Assembly (NCBI GenBank): GCA_002779605.1
Contig: PEWE01000006.1
Span: 1 to 64,000, forward strand
Source of the DNA: Zetaproteobacteria bacterium CG06_land_8_20_14_3_00_59_53
GTDB taxonomy: Bacteria; Pseudomonadota; Zetaproteobacteria; Mariprofundales; Mariprofundaceae
Direction: 5' to 3'
Length of the DNA stretch: 64,000 nt
Part shown: positions 58,823 through 64,000 of the stretch, piece by piece
Numbering within the stretch: the first letter of the stretch is position 1
How the letters are laid out: each line of letters begins with the position of its first letter
The notes under the pieces: model-generated
Databases searched by the model: none
Seen by the model: the letters and a program-made list of their open reading frames with translations, nothing else
Told to the model about the DNA's origin: nothing
Position numbers and translations under genes: made by a program

Positions 58823-59560
58823 TCAGAAGGTGATGTCAGCGATGATTGGCAGGTGGTCCGAGCCTACAAAAGGCATCGCCTCAAGATTACTGACGCGCGG
58901 CTCGCCACGTGTCAGAATATAATCGATTCTGCGCTGCGGCTGCCAGCTCGGGAATGTGGTCGGGGAGGCGGGGGGCTGATGCAGTCCGCTCTCATTCAAA
59001 AACATCATAAATTCACTTGAATCAGGTTCGCAATTCAGATCGCCCATCAGGATCGCATGCTTGTGTTGCTGCATGTGTTGGGCGATATGGTGGAATTGTC
59101 GGACCCGGCTGGATTGCTTCAGCGAAAGATGGGTTACAAAAACGGCCATATCTCTGCCATTGATATGAAACACGGTCTCAAGCAGGCCGCGCCCATGTCG
59201 AGAGGCGGGCAGGCGATGGCGCTCGCTATGAATGCAGGGATAGCGGCTGAGTAAACCAAGGCCGATACTGGCAATATTGCCGATATCACGGGTGACCTGT
59301 GTCAGGCAAAAGGGGATGTCGGCGCGCAGGGCAATGTATTGAGCCTGTTGCACCTGATTGCTGCGGAATGAGCCGCAATCTGCTTCCTGCAACCCCACCA
59401 AATCGAATCCCCGCATCTTTTCGGCGATGCGGTCGAGGTTGGCAATGGCCTGACGGTGCGGCAGCACATAGCGGAAGCTGTAGGTCAGCATATGCCGCAT
59501 GCGGCGGCTTCCGATTCCGGCCTGGATATTGAAGCTGGCCAGCTTGAGGATAGTCGGCAA
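58823..59560 (-). CDS. endonuclease/exonuclease/phosphatase family protein
   Basis: 245 residues of the DNase I-like fold: LASFNIQAG, GLQEADCG (catalytic Glu), MGDLNCEPDS, RIDYILT and VGSDHLPIIADI. Substrate may be DNA, phosphoinositide-like lipid or another phosphodiester; the sequence does not say. No clear signal peptide. Confidence 0.9.
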   Translation of the reverse strand: MPTILKLASFNIQAGIGSRRMRHMLTYSFRYVLPHRQAIANLDRIAEKMRGFDLVGLQEADCGSFRSNQVQQAQYIALRADIPFCLTQVTRDIGNIASIGLGLLSRYPCIHSERHRLPASRHGRGLLETVFHINGRDMAVFVTHLSLKQSSRVRQFHHIAQHMQQHKHAILMGDLNCEPDSSEFMMFLNESGLHQPPASPTTFPSWQPQRRIDYILTRGEPRVSNLEAMPFVGSDHLPIIADITF

Positions 59561-59565
59561 GGTGC

Positions 59566-60027
59566 TCAGTGATGGCCTCCCGGACGAGTCGTTTTAAGTT
59601 TTTGAATTTTTTCCTGCAGTGCCTTTCCTGCAGGGCTTGTTGCCTCTATCCGGGGGATGCAGACGGGCCGATGCTTGTCGTCCACAGCAACAAAGACAAA
59701 TACCGCGTCCATGAGCTTTTCAGTGCGAATGTTGAAAGCCTCGACTGCAACCCAGATGCTGCTTATGCCTGTCAGTGCAACCATCGCCTGCAGGCGCAGC
59801 GTTTCACCCAGCTCTGCAGGACGATGAAATGATGCATGATGAACAGCCACAGTCAGACAATCCCTGCCGCAAAAATATCTGGCGGCCTTGTAGGCGGTTT
59901 CATCGGCAAGGGTCAGCAGGCGACCGCCGTGCAGCAGTTTGTAACCGTTCAGATCATCCGGCTGAACCGCATATTCGACCGTGGTAAGACTTGTCTCGAC
60001 ACTCGCAACTTGCATGGCTTTCAGCAT
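59566..60027 (-). CDS. hot-dog-fold acyl-CoA thioesterase (YciA-like)
   Basis: 153 residues, core GYKLLHGGRLLTLADETAY with the His/Asp typical of acyl-CoA thioesterases and VAVHHASFHRPAELGE. Acts on acyl-CoA. Cotranscribed with the EEP-family gene (5-base gap). Confidence 0.88.
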   Translation of the reverse strand: MLKAMQVASVETSLTTVEYAVQPDDLNGYKLLHGGRLLTLADETAYKAARYFCGRDCLTVAVHHASFHRPAELGETLRLQAMVALTGISSIWVAVEAFNIRTEKLMDAVFVFVAVDDKHRPVCIPRIEATSPAGKALQEKIQKLKTTRPGGHH

Positions 60028-60486
60028 AGACGGCGAACACCGATTGGGAAACAGGAAATCGGGGGTGTTGTTTGCGGATGGCGCTCAAATTGCTCGACCC
60101 CGGCTATGCAACGATCTTTCATTCTGAGCGGTCCGGTATCGGAGAATCACCTGCCATGATCCATATGTCCTCTTTTCTTCCTCCCGAAACGGTCGAAATG
60201 CTTCCATCGGAACTCAGTTTCCCGATAAGCTGGCATTTGATACCGAAATGACCATCGTTTTCAGACAGGGTCTGCAATGGGCAGTTTGCCTGCGGAAATG
60301 GCGGCAAGGCATTGCCGGATGTCTTGCACCAGGCAGTTCAAGGGCAAAGTCAGCCCGGTGGACGTGTATCGTATCGAGGAGTAGGCCTGTTTTTCCTGCT
60401 GGCGGTCCCGGCTTTATTCTTTGCATGCTTCATTTCCTTCTTCATTTCCTTCTTCATTGGCCAAGCTGCTGTTACAATGCCAGCCG
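60028..60486. other. 459-base stretch without a convincing gene
   Basis: Open frames here (60078-60251, 57 residues, and 60248-60490) have no ribosome site and no familiar motif. A 12-base repeat CATTTCCTTCTT occurs twice in tandem at 60428-60451. No tRNA or hairpin of note. It contains the promoter for the divergent thioesterase and probably that of the DUF4390-ntrYX unit. Confidence 0.6.
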
Positions 60487-61038
60487 ATGAGTGTTTCAAG
60501 CCCTTGCCTCGTGCTGCGCCTTTCACTGTGGCTGCTGCTTTGCTGCCTGCCGGTTGCTTATGCTCAGGCTGCTACGCCCATGAATATGCAGCTCATCATC
60601 AAGGCCGATGTGCTGGCCTGCGACGCATCGCTTGCCGAGGCCCCCGAGGGTATGGCCCGTGCGCTGAGTGAAGGTAGTGAAATCAGCATCGAGTGGAAAT
60701 TGACGGTGGCTATCGAGCGGAAATACTGGCTTAACAACACGGTAGCCAGCGTGCTGGTGAATCGCCATGTCGTGCCTGATCTGGTATCGCGCAGCTGGAC
60801 GCTGGAGGATTTGACCAGTGGTATCTCGCGGCGGGTCTTCTCACTGGAAGAGGCCGTTCGCTTTCTGACCGGATTGTCCGGTTTTCCGATCGTGGATCGA
60901 AGTCTGCTGACCTCCGGCCAGTCCTATGTGGTTACGGTCTCGGTCAACGAGTGGGAAGGTCAAAAGCAGGGAAACACCTGGACATCATGGTTCGGTGCCA
61001 GCGGTGGATCCTCCGTGACCGAATTCCACATGCCATGA
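60487..61038 (+). CDS. DUF4390 protein with signal peptide
   Basis: ATG 60487 gives 183 residues; the signal peptide ends near ATA/AQA (residue 22). The domain is beta-rich with the family-like ERKYWLNNTVASV stretch. DUF4390 genes commonly sit before ntrY in betaproteobacteria, as here. Function unknown. Confidence 0.82.
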   Translation: MSVSSPCLVLRLSLWLLLCCLPVAYAQAATPMNMQLIIKADVLACDASLAEAPEGMARALSEGSEISIEWKLTVAIERKYWLNNTVASVLVNRHVVPDLVSRSWTLEDLTSGISRRVFSLEEAVRFLTGLSGFPIVDRSLLTSGQSYVVTVSVNEWEGQKQGNTWTSWFGASGGSSVTEFHMP

Positions 61039-61127
61039 AGCACCCGCAAAGGTTTCTTTAATATGCGGCAAAATGCGCGTGAACTTCTTCCGGAACCGCG
61101 GATCGGGCTTACGGGGGATCAACAGCG

Positions 61128-63296
61128 GTGAACGGGTTGGGTCTGATGCGCTTCCTGCCGCTGATGATGGCTGCAGCATTGCTTGGTGGCGTCATCTTCC
61201 TCTGGCCGGACCCGACAGTCAGCGGTCTTGGCGAACTGCTTGCCTGGCTGAATATTTTCCTGATGTCGACGATGGCAATGCTGTCTCTGTATTACGGTCT
61301 TCGTCTGTTGCGTGAAAAAGAGGAGCCGCGCCCCGGCTCAAGGCTTCGTGCCAAGCTGGTGATGGCACTGGTTGCCATGCTTACCATTCCTTCTATGACC
61401 ACTCAGATCACAGCCAACCAGATGATGGAGCGCGGACTGAATGTCTGGTTCGATGTGCGTGTGGATAAACTCCTGGATCGCGCGCTGGATCTGGCGCGCG
61501 GTTTTTATGGTCGCATCGAAACGGATATGAAGCGTGGCCTGCAGCAGTACATCGCTGATCCGGCACTGCTTGCTGCGGTCGAAGGGGAAATCAACTACCC
61601 CGCATTGAATGCCCGGCTAAGCGAAATCATGGTCAAGGAAGGTTGGCAGCAGGTGCAGTTGTTCGATCCCGGTGAGCGTCTGCTGGGCAGTGTGCAGCAG
61701 CGCGGCCTGGAGACACTGGAAGCCGAGCCGTTTGCCGAGAACGCCAAGCTCGCCCTGACGCTCGGTCGCGTGATGACCGACCTCAAGGTCGGTAGCGGCG
61801 GCGAGGTGGTGGCCGGTTTTGCCCCGTTGCACGACCAGCAGAATGTGGTCGGTGTGTTACGTGCCGAAATTGCCCTTCCTTTGGGTGTGGTGCAGAGCGC
61901 GCGAGCCGTCGAACAGGACTTTCGTACTTATCGCGAGCTGGAGCGTAAAAGGCAGTCCATCGGCAGCCTGTTCACCAACACCATGCTCATTATCACTCTG
62001 CTGGTGGTGCTGATAGCAGGCGGCGTGGCCATCATCTTTGCACGCAGGCTTACCGCTCCCATCGGCCATCTCGCCTATGCCCTGCGCCGTATCGGTGAGG
62101 GTGATCTGCGCGTCTCCGTGGAAGCTACGGCGAATGACGAACTGGGTTCGCTGGTGCAGTCATTCAACAGTATGGCCGAGCGTTTGCGGCAGAATGTGGC
62201 CGCCCTGCAACGCACCCAGCGCGAATTGACCGAGGCGCTGGATAACAGCCGGCAGCGCCGTCTGATTCTGGAGAAACTACTGGCCAGTCTGCAGACAGGT
62301 GTGCTGCTCTGCGAACCGGATGGACGCATCCGCCTGCTCAATGCGGCGCTCGGCTCGCTGTTGAATCTGCCGCAGGGCTGGTCTCCAGGTAAGGATGTGA
62401 ATGCGCTGTGCACAGGGCGTTTGCGCGCCATCGGGGATTTTCTGGCTGAGTTGCGCGACCAGACGCAGGAGCAGTTGCAGCGGGAAATTGATATATCCGT
62501 AGGCAAACAGAATCTGCATGTGCTGTTACGCGGTGCCCGCCTGTTCGGCGTGGGCAGCAACGATCTGTCCGGGTATCTGATCGTCATGGACGATATCAGC
62601 AGTCTGGCCGAGGCACAGCGAAACAAGGCATGGGCCGAGGTGGCACAACGTCTGGCTCACGAGATTAAAAATCCGTTGACCCCGATCAAGCTGGCGGCCG
62701 AGCGACTGCAGCGGCGTTTCTCAACGCAGGTGGACCATGTCGAGGTATTCGATTCCTGTACGCACACCATCATAGCACAGGTCGAACGCCTGCAGCGCCT
62801 GATCAGCGATTTTTCCACGCTGGCAAGATTGCCGCAGCCACGTCTGGCCGAGGTGCCGGTGCAGCAGCTGATCGAGGAGATGCGGGATCTTTATGCACCT
62901 TGGCCGCGCGTACAGATGCAGCCGCCGCAGGCCGGGCTGACATGTGTATGTGATATCGACCAGATCAGGCAGGTGCTGATCAATCTGATGGACAATGCGC
63001 TGGCAGCCACCACCACCGGCGGCGATGTGACGCTGTATGCGGTTAAAGCCGGAGCGGCTGTGGAGTTGCATGTCGAAGATGGTGGCGGCGGCATCTCACC
63101 CGATGCCGTGGAGCATATCTTCGAGCCGTATTTTTCTACAAAGGCGGATGGTTCCGGCCTGGGACTGGCGATTGCCAGGCGTATCGCCAACGAACATGAA
63201 GGCGATCTGGTGATTCTTTCTGCTGCCAACCCCACCCGTTTCCGTCTGACCCTGCCCGGTGAATTCCCGCAGGTGAGTATGAAGGAGGATGCATGA
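61128..63296 (+). CDS. ntrY: sensor histidine kinase NtrY
   Basis: 722 residues from GTG 61128 (GGGGGAT 8 bases before). Two N-terminal helices, a periplasmic or sensor region, another helix, a HAMP domain (about 303-360), a PAS-like part, then the HisKA box AHEIKNPLTPIKLAAERL with His511, N-box LINLMDNALA and the GHKL ATPase end. Phosphorylates NtrX; senses nitrogen, redox or envelope state in known bacteria. Its TGA overlaps ntrX. Confidence 0.94.
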   Translation: MNGLGLMRFLPLMMAAALLGGVIFLWPDPTVSGLGELLAWLNIFLMSTMAMLSLYYGLRLLREKEEPRPGSRLRAKLVMALVAMLTIPSMTTQITANQMMERGLNVWFDVRVDKLLDRALDLARGFYGRIETDMKRGLQQYIADPALLAAVEGEINYPALNARLSEIMVKEGWQQVQLFDPGERLLGSVQQRGLETLEAEPFAENAKLALTLGRVMTDLKVGSGGEVVAGFAPLHDQQNVVGVLRAEIALPLGVVQSARAVEQDFRTYRELERKRQSIGSLFTNTMLIITLLVVLIAGGVAIIFARRLTAPIGHLAYALRRIGEGDLRVSVEATANDELGSLVQSFNSMAERLRQNVAALQRTQRELTEALDNSRQRRLILEKLLASLQTGVLLCEPDGRIRLLNAALGSLLNLPQGWSPGKDVNALCTGRLRAIGDFLAELRDQTQEQLQREIDISVGKQNLHVLLRGARLFGVGSNDLSGYLIVMDDISSLAEAQRNKAWAEVAQRLAHEIKNPLTPIKLAAERLQRRFSTQVDHVEVFDSCTHTIIAQVERLQRLISDFSTLARLPQPRLAEVPVQQLIEEMRDLYAPWPRVQMQPPQAGLTCVCDIDQIRQVLINLMDNALAATTTGGDVTLYAVKAGAAVELHVEDGGGGISPDAVEHIFEPYFSTKADGSGLGLAIARRIANEHEGDLVILSAANPTRFRLTLPGEFPQVSMKEDA

Positions 63297-64000
63297 ACAG
63301 CCGTATTCTTGTTGTCGACGACGAAGAGTCCATTCGCGATTCCCTGCAGGGATTGTTCGAGGATGAAGGCTATTCGGTGATCTGTGCAGCCTCCGGTGAA
63401 GAGGCCGTGGCACGTTTTCGTAAGCATCCGGTGGGCTGTGTGCTGCTGGATATCTGGATGCCGGGTATCGATGGCCTTGAGACCCTGTCTCGCCTGAAGT
63501 CGATGGATGCCGGAGTGCCGGTGATCATGATGTCCGGTCACGCCACCATCGATACCGCGGTACGTGCCACACGGCAGGGGGCATTCGATTTCGTCGAGAA
63601 GCCGCTTTCCTCGGATCGTCTGCTGATCCTGATCCGCAATGCGCTGGAAAAGCGCAAACTGGCAATGGAGAATCAGGAGCTCAAACAACAGCAGCAGGCG
63701 GAGCCTGCCGGTATGCAGGATCTGATTGGCATCAGCCCTGCGATCACTGCGGTGCGCAAGCTGATCCGTCAGGTGGCCGGAACGGATGCCCCCTTGTTGA
63801 TTCTTGGTGAACACGGTACCGGCAAAGCGGTTGCGGCGCGACTGCTGCACAGGCAGTCAAAGCGTGCGGCAGGCCCCTTTGTGGCGGTCAACTCAGCCGG
63901 CATCGCCGATGCACGCATGGACTCGGAGTTGTTCGGTCATGAAAAGGGCGCCTTTCCGGGCGCCTTGCATGCGCAGCGCGGGCGCTTCGAAATGGCCCAT
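63293..64000 (+). CDS. ntrX: response regulator NtrX, N-terminal part (runs off the window)
   Basis: ATG 63293 overlaps the ntrY stop; 236 residues are visible. Receiver domain with phospho-acceptor Asp53 (LLDIWMPG) and Lys103. A linker follows, then the AAA+ part with Walker A GEHGTGKAV (about 172-180). The sigma-54 contact loop reads GAFPGA (219-224) instead of GAFTGA. So this NtrX may not activate sigma-54 in the standard way. The end with the DNA-binding domain is outside the window. Confidence 0.95.
   Translation, partial: MNSRILVVDDEESIRDSLQGLFEDEGYSVICAASGEEAVARFRKHPVGCVLLDIWMPGIDGLETLSRLKSMDAGVPVIMMSGHATIDTAVRATRQGAFDFVEKPLSSDRLLILIRNALEKRKLAMENQELKQQQQAEPAGMQDLIGISPAITAVRKLIRQVAGTDAPLLILGEHGTGKAVAARLLHRQSKRAAGPFVAVNSAGIADARMDSELFGHEKGAFPGALHAQRGRFEMAH

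Noticed and set aside
60428-60451. tandem 12-base repeat as a possible CRISPR or iteron
   Set aside because: Only two copies with no spacer; not an array and not near an origin-type gene.

Overview
The window reads as a chromosome segment of a Gram-negative, respiring proteobacterium. It has periplasmic and lipoprotein c-type cytochromes, a bc1 complex, succinate dehydrogenase, Tat export, SdhE and SspA homologues, and an rpfE-like/recJ pair as in beta- and gammaproteobacteria. The mix of many small cytochromes, a sulfide:quinone-oxidoreductase-like flavoprotein and two ammonium transporters would fit a chemolithotrophic lineage such as the Zetaproteobacteria. That placement is inference from gene content only. 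No rRNA or CRISPR array is visible, and only one tRNA gene (Gln, CTG anticodon).

Region 1 (1-7438) is accessory. Two overlapping genes encode a HEPN domain fused to an SNF2-type helicase and a sacsin-type GHKL ATPase with a degenerate HNH-like C-terminus. They look like part of an anti-phage or other conflict module whose upstream part lies outside the window. A small orphan ORF, a truncated gene end and a run of ten G residues follow, probably the scar of the island boundary. Region 2 (7439-14858) is a tightly overlapping housekeeping operon: lepA-lepB-rnc-era-recO-pdxJ-acpS-nnr. Region 3 (14937-24877) holds sdhCDAB-sdhE, a DUF1573/diheme lipoprotein, rpe, petABC, a 36-residue membrane protein, two membrane proteins and an SDR oxidoreductase. 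Region 4 (24961-27020, minus) is a cytochrome cluster (triheme, monoheme and membrane-anchored).

Region 5 (27253-35342) has tatABC, an AlaC-like aminotransferase, hom, thrC, an rpfE-like gene, recJ and a cytochrome c. Region 6 (35441-39377, minus) has a small protein, an SQR-like flavoprotein, a DUF4405 membrane protein and a large FAD dehydrogenase. Region 7 (39515-48381) has trmO, a toxin-antitoxin pair, ettA, a YajG-like protein, prfB with its programmed +1 frameshift, sspA and a kinase fusion. Region 8 (48471-54240) is an ammonium unit behind a sigma-54-type promoter: TorF-like porin, GlnK, Amt, an unknown protein, a second GlnK and a second Amt. Region 9 (54288-64000) has a decayed glutamine amidotransferase, a fused lipid acyltransferase, a YbiB-like protein, a DJ-1 protein, tRNA-Gln, a phosphodiesterase-like enzyme, a thioesterase, DUF4390, ntrY and the start of ntrX. 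That NtrX carries GAFPGA in place of the sigma-54 contact motif GAFTGA.

The respiratory parts fit together: SDH and possibly the SQR-like enzyme reduce quinone, bc1 passes electrons to the soluble cytochromes, and Tat exports the Rieske protein. The ammonium unit and NtrYX are both nitrogen-related, but the window shows no direct link between them. The best candidate for an undescribed system is the HEPN-helicase/GHKL-ATPase pair; the ammonium unit with its embedded unknown protein is second.
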